A stretch of DNA of 35,959 nucleotides from Ignavibacteriales bacterium UBA1304. GTDB lineage: Bacteria; Bacteroidota; Ignavibacteria; Ignavibacteriales; Ignavibacteriaceae. The position numbers and the translations under genes were made by a program. The DNA is taken from NCBI GenBank assembly GCA_002307295.1, contig DBTY01000047.1:1-35959 (forward strand), read 5' to 3'. Positions 7,268 to 16,242 of the stretch are shown one piece after another. Within the stretch, counting starts at the first letter, position 1, and each line of letters opens with the position of its first letter. A model generated the notes under the pieces. It worked only from the letters and a program-made list of their open reading frames with translations. It did no database searches and was not told the DNA's origin.

Positions 7268-9048
7268 TGAAAAAACTAACTTATAGTTTTCTGTATACAA
7301 TTCTAACTTTATTGGTTTTATTTCAAACAGCGGCATATACTCAACCGGTAACTGACAAGAAAGTCGTTTCTGTTAAAGCGCTGCTTAATAAAGATAAAAT
7401 TCCGCAGAACGAAGACGTACGCGTAGCTTTTGTTCTTAAAATAGATAAAGGATGGCACGTAAACTCTGATAAACCAAATGACGACTTTTTAGTCCCCACT
7501 AAAATAAGCGTTGAAAACTCTGACGGAATTAAATTAATTAACCTGATGTTCCCTCAGCCAAAAGAGATTAAACTTTCTTTTTCCGATAAGCCTCTTTCGG
7601 CCTATGAAGGCGAAGCGATCATCAAAGGGATGTTCAAATTGCCTAAGGGGATAAAAGCAGGCAAATATAAAGTCGGTTATACCGTAGAGTATCAATCTTG
7701 TAACAACGCTACATGTTTGGCTCCTACTGAATTGAAAGATACTATTACGCTTAACGTAACAGAAATTGGAACTGCGTCTAAAAGAATAAACATCGGCATA
7801 TTTGGCAAGTTTGATAAAGAAGAAACAGCTCTTTCAGACGGCTCTTCTAACGGCGCCGTTACTTCGGCTCTTGAAAAAGGCGGTTTGTTCCTGGGATTGA
7901 TTATTGTATTTCTTGGCGGACTTGCATTGAATCTCACTCCCTGCGTATATCCGCTGATACCTATAACAATCGGTTATTTTGGCGGACAAAGCGAAGGTAG
8001 CACAAAAAGACTCGTTTTAATGAGTATATTTTATGTGCTTGGCATGTCTGTAATGTACTCTGCCATTGGCGTTATTACGGCTTTAAGCGGATCAGTATTC
8101 GGTTCGCTATTACAAAATCCGTTGGTGTTAGTAATCATTGGAGTCGTATTATTCGGCCTGTCTTTAAGTATGTTTGGAGTATATGAATTTAAACTGCCAG
8201 ATTCCTTAGTAGCCAAAGCCGGAGGAGCAAAGACCGGAGTTTTCGGCTCGTTCTTTATGGGTTTAACAATGGGAATTGTCGCTGCGCCCTGTATAGGTCC
8301 TTTTGTGCTCGGCTTAGTTACTTACGTAGCCGCTAAAGGCGATCCATATTTAGGCTTTATCATGTTCTTCGTTTTATCGTTAGGACTTGGTTTGCCATAT
8401 TTCCTACTCGGAATTTTTTCAGGTAAAATAAAAAAACTTCCTCGAGCAGGAGAATGGATGGAAGGAGTAAAACACATCTTCGGATTTTTATTAATCGGCA
8501 TGGCAGTATATTTTATCACGCCGATATTCCCAAAAGGAATTGGAAAATACCTGCTCCCTGTTTTTATGATTTTATCCGGTCTGTATCTGATCTTTGTTGA
8601 TAAAATGGGAAGCAAAGTGAAAGGATATAATGCATTTAAAATTATATTCTCTGTAATTTTGATTGCGGTTTCAGTATATATGCTTGTTCCGTCGCAAAAA
8701 AAATCAATTGGCTGGGATGTTTATTCGTCGCAAAACCTTGCCAGCGCGTCTTCAAACGCCCGCCCTGTTATAATTGATTTCTACGCAGACTGGTGCATTC
8801 CATGTAAAGAACTTGACGCTTCTACTTTTTCTAACGACGAAGTGATTGCGGAATCAAAAAGATTTTCTGCGTTCAAAGCGGACTTGACTAAATCGGCCGC
8901 GCCTGATATTGAAGCGATTAAAAAACAATTTAAAATCAAAGGCGTGCCTACGGTTTTAATATTGGACTCCAAAGGAGAAGAAATTAAGCGCATAACTGGC
9001 TTTGTTCCTGCGGAAGAATTTTTAAACACAATACGCGACGTTAAATAA
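7267..9048 (+). CDS. dsbD: Thiol:disulfide interchange protein DsbD
   Basis: 593 residues from the ATG overlapping the nadE stop (TAATG), with GGAG six bases before it. Domains in order: signal peptide (1-25); periplasmic immunoglobulin-like DsbD-alpha domain with the Cys145/Cys150 pair (CNNATC); eight-helix membrane domain (about 205-470) with redox cysteines Cys226 (NLTPCVYPLIP) and Cys342 (AAPCIGPF); C-terminal thioredoxin domain with the CxxC pair Cys510/Cys513 (DWCIPC). It carries electrons from cytoplasmic thioredoxin across the inner membrane to reduce periplasmic disulfides, for isomerases or cytochrome c maturation. All six expected cysteines are present. A strong terminator follows. 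Confidence 0.95.
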   Translation: MKKLTYSFLYTILTLLVLFQTAAYTQPVTDKKVVSVKALLNKDKIPQNEDVRVAFVLKIDKGWHVNSDKPNDDFLVPTKISVENSDGIKLINLMFPQPKEIKLSFSDKPLSAYEGEAIIKGMFKLPKGIKAGKYKVGYTVEYQSCNNATCLAPTELKDTITLNVTEIGTASKRINIGIFGKFDKEETALSDGSSNGAVTSALEKGGLFLGLIIVFLGGLALNLTPCVYPLIPITIGYFGGQSEGSTKRLVLMSIFYVLGMSVMYSAIGVITALSGSVFGSLLQNPLVLVIIGVVLFGLSLSMFGVYEFKLPDSLVAKAGGAKTGVFGSFFMGLTMGIVAAPCIGPFVLGLVTYVAAKGDPYLGFIMFFVLSLGLGLPYFLLGIFSGKIKKLPRAGEWMEGVKHIFGFLLIGMAVYFITPIFPKGIGKYLLPVFMILSGLYLIFVDKMGSKVKGYNAFKIIFSVILIAVSVYMLVPSQKKSIGWDVYSSQNLASASSNARPVIIDFYADWCIPCKELDASTFSNDEVIAESKRFSAFKADLTKSAAPDIEAIKKQFKIKGVPTVLILDSKGEEIKRITGFVPAEEFLNTIRDVK

Positions 9049-9058
9049 CAAATTATTA

Positions 9059-9098
9059 AAAGCCCGCTGTATAGCTTAATAGAGATACAGCGGGCTTT
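9059..9098 (+). terminator. Intrinsic terminator after dsbD
   Basis: Fourteen perfect base pairs (AAAGCCCGCTGTAT with ATACAGCGGGCTTT) around a 12-base loop, about ten bases after the dsbD stop. The downstream T-run is short (TTTACTTT). Confidence 0.85.
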
Positions 9099-9134
9099 AC
9101 TTTATAAATTAACATTTCTTTATGCGCAAACTTA

Positions 9135-9164
9135 TTGTAAAAAGATTTTTAACATGCATATAGC
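9135..9164 (+). promoter_or_regulatory. Candidate promoter of the acetyltransferase gene
   Basis: TTGTAA (9135-9140), 18 bases, TATAGC (9159-9164), between the dsbD terminator and the ATG at 9224. Match only. Confidence 0.35.
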
Positions 9165-9223
9165 CTTGCCCGGCTAACCCGCTTAGAAACGAAATTATTC
9201 TAAAAATAAAACTGGATTAAGCT

Positions 9224-9874
9224 ATGCAAACTGATAAAAATGTTTTAAACAATAAGTATAAACAATTCCCCAGAACAAATGATAACAATACCTGCTATCT
9301 AAAAAACTGTATTACCGACCAAAGCATTAAAGTTGGCGATTATACAATTTATCACGACTTTGAGAACCCTTTAGGCTTTGAAAAGAAAAACGTTCTGTAT
9401 CATTACCCTATTAATAACGAAACCCTGACAATTGGGAAATTCTGCTCAATTGCACACGGCGCAAAATTTATATTCAACGCTGCAAATCATACGTTAAAAT
9501 CAATCTCTACTTATCCATTCCCGCTTTTTAAGAATGATTGGGATTTAGACGTAAAAGTCACTGACGCCTGGGATAATAAAGGCGATATCATAGTTGGCAA
9601 CGACGTCTGGATAGGATTTGAAGCGCTAATTTTGGCAGGCGTTCACATTGGAGACGGAGCCATAATTGCGTCGCGAACAATTGTCAACAAAGACATCCCT
9701 CCCTATACAATTGTAGGAGGCGCGCCCGGTAAAGAAATCCGAAAACGATTTTCTGAAAAAGAAATCGAGTTCTTAATTCAGCTGCAATGGTGGAACTGGG
9801 ACGACGAAAAAATAAAACAGAATCTCGCTCTTATTTTGAATTCAGATTTTGAAGCGCTGAGAAGATTAGCGTAA
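9224..9874 (+). CDS. Hexapeptide-repeat O-acetyltransferase (CatB/Vat xenobiotic acetyltransferase type)
   Basis: 216 residues. Left-handed beta-helix repeats are visible (LTIGKFCSIAHGAKFIF, DIIVGNDVWIGFEALILAGVHIGDGAIIASRTIV), with the family's NAANH-x-STYPF segment that carries the presumed catalytic His, then VGGAPGKEIRKRF and a C-terminal WWNWDDEKI motif typical of the Vat/CatB group. It transfers acetyl from acetyl-CoA to a hydroxyl of a small molecule. Close relatives inactivate chloramphenicol or streptogramins, but many chromosomal members have unknown substrates, so no resistance is claimed. The gene is flanked by terminators on both sides and is probably monocistronic. The first 30 or so residues are polar and variable. 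No convincing Shine-Dalgarno is seen. Confidence 0.88.
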   Translation: MQTDKNVLNNKYKQFPRTNDNNTCYLKNCITDQSIKVGDYTIYHDFENPLGFEKKNVLYHYPINNETLTIGKFCSIAHGAKFIFNAANHTLKSISTYPFPLFKNDWDLDVKVTDAWDNKGDIIVGNDVWIGFEALILAGVHIGDGAIIASRTIVNKDIPPYTIVGGAPGKEIRKRFSEKEIEFLIQLQWWNWDDEKIKQNLALILNSDFEALRRLA

Positions 9875-9889
9875 CTGTTTTTTATAACG

Positions 9890-9930
9890 CTAAGCGGAAT
9901 TTATTAGAATCAATCAAAAATTCCGCTTAG
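9890..9930 (+). terminator. Terminator after the acetyltransferase gene
   Basis: Thirteen-base perfect stem (CTAAGCGGAATTT with AAATTCCGCTTAG) around a 15-base loop, 16 bases after the stop codon; the run of T after it is broken (TCTTATAATT). Confidence 0.7.
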
Positions 9931-10406
9931 TCTTATAATTCTATTTTTTACTCCAAGCCCAAGCAGACAAATCATTTTTAGAGCTCCCGTAAAAACATAA
10001 GCATACAATATATGCCGATAAGAACGCCTCCCTTTTTTACAATAAAAAGAGCCCGGAAAAAGTAAAAAGCGGCGCATATATAAATTAAAATTTCATTTCT
10101 AAAAAAATTAGTCGTTAAAACAAAAAAATATCGAATAAATATGCAAAAAATGCACAGTATTTTAAAAAATATGAAAAATAATTTTTATTAAAGGAATTAA
10201 TTGATTTGCCTAAAAAAAACACATTGCCAGACCGAATAAGCGAAAAAAAAACATTCTAATTCTTACGTTGCTTTAATTATAAAAATCCAGAATTCATAAA
10301 GTTTTAAAATACGGAATAACTATGCGCTAAATCAATTGATTAAACCGAAACGTTTTTATATGTTTCACAGGTTTAAATAATTAATATTTGGATGAAATAA
10401 AAAAAT
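9931..10406. other. AT-rich intergenic region upstream of korA
   Basis: About 475 bases with no credible gene, tRNA or strong hairpin. It is very AT-rich with long A-tracts. It presumably contains the korAB promoter: TTGATT (10336-10341) and TATATG (10357-10362) are 15 bases apart, which is short, and TTAATATTTG lies about 20 bases before the ATG. Neither is convincing. Confidence 0.5.
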
Positions 10407-12239
10407 ATGACAAAAGAAGTTCAAATTCTCGAAGACGTAACCATTCGTTTTGCGGGAGATTCTGGCGATGGGATGCAATTAACCGGATCACAATTTACCA
10501 ATACTTCAGCGTTAGCCGGAAACGATATTAGCACGCTTCCTGATTACCCGGCAGAAATCCGCGCGCCTATAGGAACGACATACGGAGTCAGCGGTTTTCA
10601 ACTTCACTTTAGCAGTAACGAAGTATTTACACCGGGCGATCACCCCGACGTTTTGGTGGCTATGAATCCTGCGGCTTTAAAAGTTAACCTAAAGGATCTT
10701 AAAAAAGGCGGAACTATTATTTGCAACGCTAACGCGTTCGATCTTAAAAATTTAAAATTAGCTAACTACGATACCAACCCTCTGGAAGACGGCTCGCTTG
10801 AAGGATACGAATTAATTCAGGCTCCTTTAACAAAGCTTACAATTGCAGCTTTGGAAGGAACCGACCTTTCTAACAAAGAAGTAGCCCGCTGCAAAAACTT
10901 CTTTGCTCTTGGTTTAATGTACTGGCTTTTCAGCAAACCTATTGAACCTACGTTAGACTGGATAAAACTGAAATTCAAAAAAAATGAAGCTATCCAAAAT
11001 GCAAACAAAGAAGCTTTGCTTGCTGGTTATAGCTACGGCGATAATACTGAATTGTTTACTACTAAATATCAGGTTGAAGCCGCAAAGCTTGAAAAAGGAT
11101 TTTACCGCAATGTATCAGGCAACGAAGCCACCGCTCTCGGTTTTGTAGCCGCTTCTGTAAAAAGCGGACTAAAACTGTTTTTAGGCTCATACCCTATTAC
11201 CCCAGCTTCAGATATTTTGCATGAATTGAGCAAACACAAAAATTTTGGAATTAAAACATTTCAGGCTGAAGACGAAATTGCTGGAGTTTGTTCCGCAATT
11301 GGAGCTGCTTATTCTGGCGCTTTGGCTTTAACTACTACCAGCGGTCCTGGTCTTGCTCTTAAGACGGAAGCTCTTGGTTTAGCGGTTATGACTGAATTGC
11401 CTCTTGTAATTGTAAATGTTCAGAGAGGCGGCCCAAGCACAGGTTTGCCTACAAAGACCGAGCAGGCTGATTTAATGCAGGCAATCTACGGCAGAAACGG
11501 CGAGTGCCCTATCCCTGTAGTTGCGGCTTCTACCCCTTCCGATTGCTTTTATATGGCTATGGAAGCTTGTAGAATAGCTTTGAAATATATGACTCCTGTT
11601 CTTTTACTAACCGACGGTTATCTTGCAAACGGTTCCGAACCATGGAAGGTGCCTCATGAAAATGAATTGCCTGAAATTCCTACTAAATTCAGAACTGAAG
11701 TTGAAGGATTCGCTCCATATTCAAGAGATGAAAACTTAGCGCGCCCCTGGGCTATCCCTGGAACTCCCGGACTTGAACACAGAATTGGCGGTCTTGAAAA
11801 AGCTAACATTAACGGCAACGTTTGTTATGAACCCGCTAACCACGACTTTATGATTAAACTTAGAGCTGAAAAAGTCAGAAACATTAGAAACGATATTCCC
11901 GATCTGGAAATAAACGGCGAAGACGAAGGCGATCTTTTAGTTCTTGGCTGGGGCGGAACCTACGGAGCCATTACTGCCGCTATTAATAAAGCCAGAAAAA
12001 ACGGACTGAAAGTCTCTCACGCTCATTTCAAACATCTTTTCCCTTTCCCTAAAAATACAGAAGACGTTTTGAAAAAATTCAAGAAAATATTGGTCGTAGA
12101 AATTAACCTCGGTCAATTAGCAAAGATAGTAAAGAGCGAATTTGTAATAGACGTATTACAGTTAAACAAAGTTCAAGGGCTTCCGTTTAAGTCTTCCGAC
12201 ATTGAAGCTAAGATAATCGAAATATTAGGAGGAAAATAA
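10407..12239 (+). CDS. korA: 2-oxoacid:ferredoxin oxidoreductase, alpha subunit with fused gamma domain (2-oxoglutarate type)
   Basis: 610 residues. The N-terminal gamma domain (about 10-190) starts with the RFAGDSGDGMQLTG motif (17-27). The alpha pyrimidine-binding and transketolase-like domain follows from about 234, with GSYPITPASDILHEL, TTSGPGLALKTEALG and the conserved NVQRGGPSTGLPTKTEQADL. This gamma-alpha fusion is standard for KorA of the Bacteroidetes/Chlorobi group. With KorB it interconverts 2-oxoglutarate, CoA and oxidised ferredoxin with succinyl-CoA, CO2 and reduced ferredoxin, in the oxidative or reductive TCA cycle. korB starts two bases after this stop, and its AGGAGG lies inside the end of korA. 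Substrate choice rests on family resemblance; pyruvate or branched-chain acids are less likely. Confidence 0.92.
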   Translation: MTKEVQILEDVTIRFAGDSGDGMQLTGSQFTNTSALAGNDISTLPDYPAEIRAPIGTTYGVSGFQLHFSSNEVFTPGDHPDVLVAMNPAALKVNLKDLKKGGTIICNANAFDLKNLKLANYDTNPLEDGSLEGYELIQAPLTKLTIAALEGTDLSNKEVARCKNFFALGLMYWLFSKPIEPTLDWIKLKFKKNEAIQNANKEALLAGYSYGDNTELFTTKYQVEAAKLEKGFYRNVSGNEATALGFVAASVKSGLKLFLGSYPITPASDILHELSKHKNFGIKTFQAEDEIAGVCSAIGAAYSGALALTTTSGPGLALKTEALGLAVMTELPLVIVNVQRGGPSTGLPTKTEQADLMQAIYGRNGECPIPVVAASTPSDCFYMAMEACRIALKYMTPVLLLTDGYLANGSEPWKVPHENELPEIPTKFRTEVEGFAPYSRDENLARPWAIPGTPGLEHRIGGLEKANINGNVCYEPANHDFMIKLRAEKVRNIRNDIPDLEINGEDEGDLLVLGWGGTYGAITAAINKARKNGLKVSHAHFKHLFPFPKNTEDVLKKFKKILVVEINLGQLAKIVKSEFVIDVLQLNKVQGLPFKSSDIEAKIIEILGGK

Positions 12240-12241
12240 TT

Positions 12242-13285
12242 ATGGCTGAAGTATTAAATGTAAATGTAAAAGATGGAATTAAGTTAACGCCTAAAGATTT
12301 CGGTTCTACGCAGGATGTTAGATGGTGCCCGGGATGCGGAGATTATGCCGTCCTTTCTCAAATTCAGAAAGTGTTCCCGGAATTGGGCATCCCTAAAGAG
12401 AATTTCGTTTGGGTTTCCGGAATCGGATGTTCAAGCAGATTCCCTTATTATATGAGCACTTATGGCTTCCATAGCATTCACGGCCGCGCTGCGGCAATTG
12501 CTACCGGAGTTAAGGCAAACCGCCCTGATTTATCAGTCTGGGTAGCTACCGGCGACGGCGATCTTTTAAGTATCGGCGGCAATCACTTTATCCACGCCTG
12601 CCGTAAAAATGTAGACCTTAAAGTTCTCCTGTTCAATAACCAGATATACGGCTTGACAAAAGGACAGTATTCGCCTACTTCCGAAAAAGGAAAAGTTACA
12701 AAAAGTTCTCCTTACGGAAGCGTCGATTATCCTTTTAATCCGGCTTCATTGGCTATTGGCGCAGAAGCTACTTTTATTGCCCGTACTTTGGATAGAGACA
12801 TAAAGCATATGCAGCAAATGATTCAAAGAGCGGCTGCGCATAAAGGCATTGCCTTTGTTGAAGTATATCAGAACTGCGTTATCTTTAACGACGGCGCGTT
12901 TGAACCTCTTACAGATAAAGAAACAAAAGCTGACAACGTTCTTGTTCTTGAACACAATAAACCGATGGTTTTTGGCAAAAATGACGATAAGGGAATTAGA
13001 CTTAACGGTCTTAATCCTGAAGTTGTAAGCCTGACTGACGGCAAATATTCAATCGGCGACCTTTGGGTTCACGATGAATTTGACAAAAATCCGGCAAGAG
13101 CTATGATCCTGGCTAGTTTTCAGGAATTAGAAGGATTCCCTACTCCTATCGGCGTTTTCAGACAGATATCAAAGTCTACTTTGGATGGCGACATTGCCGA
13201 ACAGGTAGAAAACATTACAGTTAAAAAAGGCAAAGGCGATCTTGAAAAACTTCTTTTCAGCGGAAACACCTGGGAAGTTGAGTAA
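12242..13285 (+). CDS. korB: 2-oxoacid:ferredoxin oxidoreductase, beta subunit
   Basis: 347 residues. The thiamine diphosphate/[4Fe-4S] subunit. The cluster ligands include Cys29 and Cys32 (WCPGCGDYAVL) and Cys63 (SGIGCSSRFPYY). The TPP-Mg motif starts at GDGD (104-107) and ends around NNQIYGLTKGQYSPTS (132-147). AGGAGG (12227-12232) precedes the ATG by nine bases. It forms the catalytic core with KorA; the two are clearly one operon, closed by a strong terminator. No separate delta (ferredoxin-like) subunit is present, as usual for this Kor type. Confidence 0.93.
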   Translation: MAEVLNVNVKDGIKLTPKDFGSTQDVRWCPGCGDYAVLSQIQKVFPELGIPKENFVWVSGIGCSSRFPYYMSTYGFHSIHGRAAAIATGVKANRPDLSVWVATGDGDLLSIGGNHFIHACRKNVDLKVLLFNNQIYGLTKGQYSPTSEKGKVTKSSPYGSVDYPFNPASLAIGAEATFIARTLDRDIKHMQQMIQRAAAHKGIAFVEVYQNCVIFNDGAFEPLTDKETKADNVLVLEHNKPMVFGKNDDKGIRLNGLNPEVVSLTDGKYSIGDLWVHDEFDKNPARAMILASFQELEGFPTPIGVFRQISKSTLDGDIAEQVENITVKKGKGDLEKLLFSGNTWEVE

Positions 13286-13330
13286 TTTCGTTTTTTGTTT
13301 TAGTTAGAATAAACTTTTTTATCTATTTTT

Positions 13331-13373
13331 GGGTTTAATGAATTAAGAGATTAGTTCATTAAACCCTTTTTTT
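13331..13373 (+). terminator. Intrinsic terminator of korAB
   Basis: Twelve perfect base pairs (GGGTTTAATGAA with TTCATTAAACCC), 12-base loop, then seven T. Confidence 0.92.
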
Positions 13374-13396
13374 ATTTTATAACTATATTCACATTT

Positions 13397-14380
13397 ATGA
13401 TAAATTTTGAACAACTGAAGGAAATTATCTTAAAAAATAATTCTTTTCTTCTTACAACCCATGTTAATCCTGACCCCGACGCTATCGGCTCTGAAATAGG
13501 ATTATATTTTATACTAAAAAAACTTGGCAAACAGGTTTATATTATTAACTATAGCGAAACCCCTTATAACCTTACGTTTCTTGACTCCGATAAAGTAATC
13601 CAGAAATTTGACGAACAGCTCCATAAAAAGTTGTTTGACGAAGCCGACGTTTTAGTCGCATTGGATTTTAACCGCCCGGATAGAATTATTAAGATGCAGC
13701 CATTCTTTGAACAAAGCAAAAAATATAAAATTTGCATCGACCACCATCTTGAGCCGGGAAATTTTGTCGACGCTCTTTTTGCCGGAGACGAATATGCGGC
13801 GACGGGGCATATACTTTTTAAATTTATTGAAACCACAAATATCGTCCAGTTAGACCACAATATTGCGGTTCCTCTTTATGCCGCTATTATGGCCGATACT
13901 GGTTCGTTTAAGTACGATAGAACCACTCCAGACGTTCATTTGATAGCAGCGAAACTTTTAGAGCAGGGCGTGCGTCCAAATGATATTGCAAATAAATTAT
14001 TTGACGAGAGCAAATTCAGCAAAATAAAATTGCTTGGCAAAACATTATCAACAGTTTCTCTTTATGGCAAAGATGAAAAAATTGCTTATATGGTTATAAC
14101 GCAGGAAATACTGACCGAAACCGGAGCTCTTGAAAATGACACCGACGGTTTTGTTAATATGTGTATGTCTATAGAAAATGTGGTAATAGGAATATTATTT
14201 CTTGAGCTTTCAGACGGGTTTAAAGCCAGCTTCCGTTCTAAAGGCGTTGTAGATATAAATAAACTTGCCGCTGAATTTGGCGGCGGAGGTCATAGGAACG
14301 CTTCCGGGTTAAGATTAAAAGATAAAAAGATGACCGACTTTATTCCTTTGATACTGAAAAGCGCAGAAAAATATTTATAA
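13397..14380 (+). CDS. nrnA: DHH-family phosphoesterase, NrnA-like oligoribonuclease/pAp phosphatase
   Basis: 327 residues. The DHH domain shows His22 (THVNPDPDAIGSE, with Asp26 and Asp28), Asp90 (VALDFNRPDR), the Asp115-His116-His117 triad (CIDHH) and ADTGSFKYDRT; these bind two Mn ions. The C-terminal DHHA1 domain has the GGGGHRNASG substrate motif near residue 295. Members degrade nano-RNA (2-5-mers) and many also dephosphorylate 3'-phosphoadenosine 5'-phosphate. The length is typical of NrnA rather than RecJ. It lies directly after the korAB terminator and 19 bases before the aminopeptidase gene, with which it may share a transcript. No clear Shine-Dalgarno is present. Confidence 0.88.
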   Translation: MINFEQLKEIILKNNSFLLTTHVNPDPDAIGSEIGLYFILKKLGKQVYIINYSETPYNLTFLDSDKVIQKFDEQLHKKLFDEADVLVALDFNRPDRIIKMQPFFEQSKKYKICIDHHLEPGNFVDALFAGDEYAATGHILFKFIETTNIVQLDHNIAVPLYAAIMADTGSFKYDRTTPDVHLIAAKLLEQGVRPNDIANKLFDESKFSKIKLLGKTLSTVSLYGKDEKIAYMVITQEILTETGALENDTDGFVNMCMSIENVVIGILFLELSDGFKASFRSKGVVDINKLAAEFGGGGHRNASGLRLKDKKMTDFIPLILKSAEKYL

Positions 14381-14399
14381 TAATTAACGGACTTGCTTT

Positions 14400-15911
14400 A
14401 TGTATAAATTTAAAATTAAAACTGACGTAAAACCAAATCTTACATCAGGCTCGGCAGTTATTGCCTTCTTGATTGACAATAAAGAATTAAAAAAAGACCT
14501 GGCTGTATTAGCAAAAGAGTTTGAACTGCAAATTTCTTCCATCCAGGAGAAAAGCTTTCTTGCTGAAGAAGGCTCAGGAATTAAAATATACAAAACCGAA
14601 AACCGCCCGGATTTGTTTATAATCCATAAAATTAAAATTGACGAAAATTTTTCTGTCGATTATTTCAGAAATTTCTTCGCCGGTTTTATTCCGCAGCTTA
14701 CATCAGACGAAATAAAAACTCTTAGCATAGCTTTGCCAGATTATCAGTTATTTGATAAATATTTTCCTAATGCGGAGTATTTAGCTCAAAGTATAGTAGA
14801 AGGAGTTTATTACGGCGGCTATTCCTTTGATAAATATAAATCAGATAAAAAGAAGAAAAAAGAGCTTGAGGTAGTTTTGTTCTCAGACACGGCAAAAGAA
14901 CTTGCCAAAGTTATAGATCAGACAGGAAATCTTATGCATGCCGTAACATTTACGCGCAATCTACAAAACGAACCGGGCATGCATCTTCCGCCGGAGGAGT
15001 TATCGGCAAGAATTGAAAAAACTCTGTCCAAAGAAAAAATTAAGGTCACAATTTTTGACGAAAAAGAAATTAAGAAAAGAAAAATGGGAGGCGTTTTAGC
15101 CGTAGGCGGCGGAAGCGCTAACCCTCCGCGGTTTATTGTTTTGGAATACAAACCGTCTATAAGAGGGAAGGTAAAACCAAAAAGAATCGCTTTAGTCGGC
15201 AAAGGCGTAACCTTTGACGCAGGCGGAATATCATTAAAACCCGCAGCAGGCATGGGCGAAATGAAAGCCGATATGTCCGGCGCAGCGGTAGTTAGCGGAA
15301 TATTATTGGCCGCAGCTTTGTCTAATCTGCCAGTAGAACTAATTGGCGTTATCCCCTCTGTTGAGAACATGCCTTCTGGCAAAGCTTACAGACCTGGCGA
15401 TATTGTCGTTACTGCTTCTGGTAAAACCATTGAAGTTGATAATACTGACGCGGAAGGAAGAATTATTCTTGCCGACGCTTTAGATTATGCTTCTAAATTA
15501 AAACCGGATTTAATTATCGACCTTGCTACGCTGACGGGAGCCGTTGTAGTAGCCTTGGGCGAATACACGGCAGGACTTTTTACCAAAGACGAAGCCTTAG
15601 CAGATAAGCTATATAAATCCGGCTTAAAGACTACCGACAGAGTCTGGCGTTTGCCGCTCTGGAACGAGTATGATAATCTTATAAAAAGCGACGTCGCCGA
15701 CGTAAAAAATACGGGCGGCAGATGGGGCGGAGCTATTACGGCGGCTAAGTTCTTAGAAAAGTTTGTGGATAAAAATATTTCCTGGGCGCACATAGATATT
15801 GCCGGTCCGGCAATGGCTAATAATTTTAATAATTATTCTAAAACGTTCATGACAGGTTTTGGAGTCCGACTGCTTTTTGATTTTTTAATTAATTTAGAAA
15901 AGCAAGGCTAA
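14400..15911 (+). CDS. pepA: Leucyl aminopeptidase (M17 family, cytosolic)
   Basis: 503 residues. The C-terminal catalytic domain has the M17 residues Lys268 and Asp273 (GKGVTFDAGG), Lys280 (active-site), Asp291 (KADMSGAA), and NTDAEGR (348-354), which supplies Asp350, Glu352 and the catalytic Arg354. The N-terminal macro-like domain (about 1-160) is divergent, as usual. The enzyme removes N-terminal Leu and other residues from peptides with two divalent metals, as a hexamer. No signal peptide is present, so it is cytoplasmic. It follows nrnA closely; no terminator is visible before the promoter of the next small gene. PepA also has DNA-binding roles in E. coli, which should not be assumed here. 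Confidence 0.95.
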   Translation: MYKFKIKTDVKPNLTSGSAVIAFLIDNKELKKDLAVLAKEFELQISSIQEKSFLAEEGSGIKIYKTENRPDLFIIHKIKIDENFSVDYFRNFFAGFIPQLTSDEIKTLSIALPDYQLFDKYFPNAEYLAQSIVEGVYYGGYSFDKYKSDKKKKKELEVVLFSDTAKELAKVIDQTGNLMHAVTFTRNLQNEPGMHLPPEELSARIEKTLSKEKIKVTIFDEKEIKKRKMGGVLAVGGGSANPPRFIVLEYKPSIRGKVKPKRIALVGKGVTFDAGGISLKPAAGMGEMKADMSGAAVVSGILLAAALSNLPVELIGVIPSVENMPSGKAYRPGDIVVTASGKTIEVDNTDAEGRIILADALDYASKLKPDLIIDLATLTGAVVVALGEYTAGLFTKDEALADKLYKSGLKTTDRVWRLPLWNEYDNLIKSDVADVKNTGGRWGGAITAAKFLEKFVDKNISWAHIDIAGPAMANNFNNYSKTFMTGFGVRLLFDFLINLEKQG

Positions 15912-15920
15912 ACTTTTTAA

Positions 15921-15949
15921 TTGTTTGCCCGATAATAAAACTATATAAA
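15921..15949 (+). promoter_or_regulatory. Candidate promoter of the 77-residue protein gene
   Basis: TTGTTT (15921-15926), 17 bases, TATAAA (15944-15949), with the expected start near 15957, about 26 bases before the ATG. The correct spacing and position in the short pepA-downstream gap make it credible, but it is untested. Confidence 0.5.
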
Positions 15950-15982
15950 ACAATTAAGCTAAAATAGGCTAAGGAGTATATT

Positions 15983-16216
15983 ATGAGCCAGACATTTGTT
16001 TCTGTACAGCCTTACAAAAAAGGGTTAGCCCTTATTGAAGCGCAGAATGAAAAAGAAGTAATCACAATTGTTTGTAAAACCAAATATTTGATTTTACGTC
16101 TGATGATTATACAATTTAAATTGTGGCTAAAAGCTCATAAAAATTCCGCAGCCGATTATTTATTCTCTATTGACTCTCTAAATAAAATTAAGCAGAGCGA
16201 TAAAAGCGCTCAGTAA
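15983..16216 (+). CDS. Hypothetical 77-residue protein
   Basis: I do not recognise this protein. A strong Shine-Dalgarno (AAGGAG, 15971-15976) precedes ATG by six bases. The N-terminal 35 residues are mixed (KKGLALIEAQNEKEVITIVC). The middle (about 33-50) is a hydrophobic/basic helix (KYLILRLMIIQFKLWLKAHK) that could be amphipathic and membrane-associated, and the tail is polar. One Cys is present. With its own candidate promoter, good ribosome-binding site and strong terminator it looks like an independently expressed small gene, not a chance reading frame. Confidence 0.7.
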   Translation: MSQTFVSVQPYKKGLALIEAQNEKEVITIVCKTKYLILRLMIIQFKLWLKAHKNSAADYLFSIDSLNKIKQSDKSAQ

Positions 16217-16242
16217 TTTTATTTTAATTGATTATCACACTA

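Noticed and set aside
9224..9874. Calling the acetyltransferase an antibiotic-resistance gene
   Set aside because: Family membership alone does not identify the substrate, and many chromosomal members are not resistance enzymes.
14918..15382. 154-codon open frame antisense to pepA
   Set aside because: It lies fully within the conserved M17 catalytic region; composition is that of a reverse-strand shadow.
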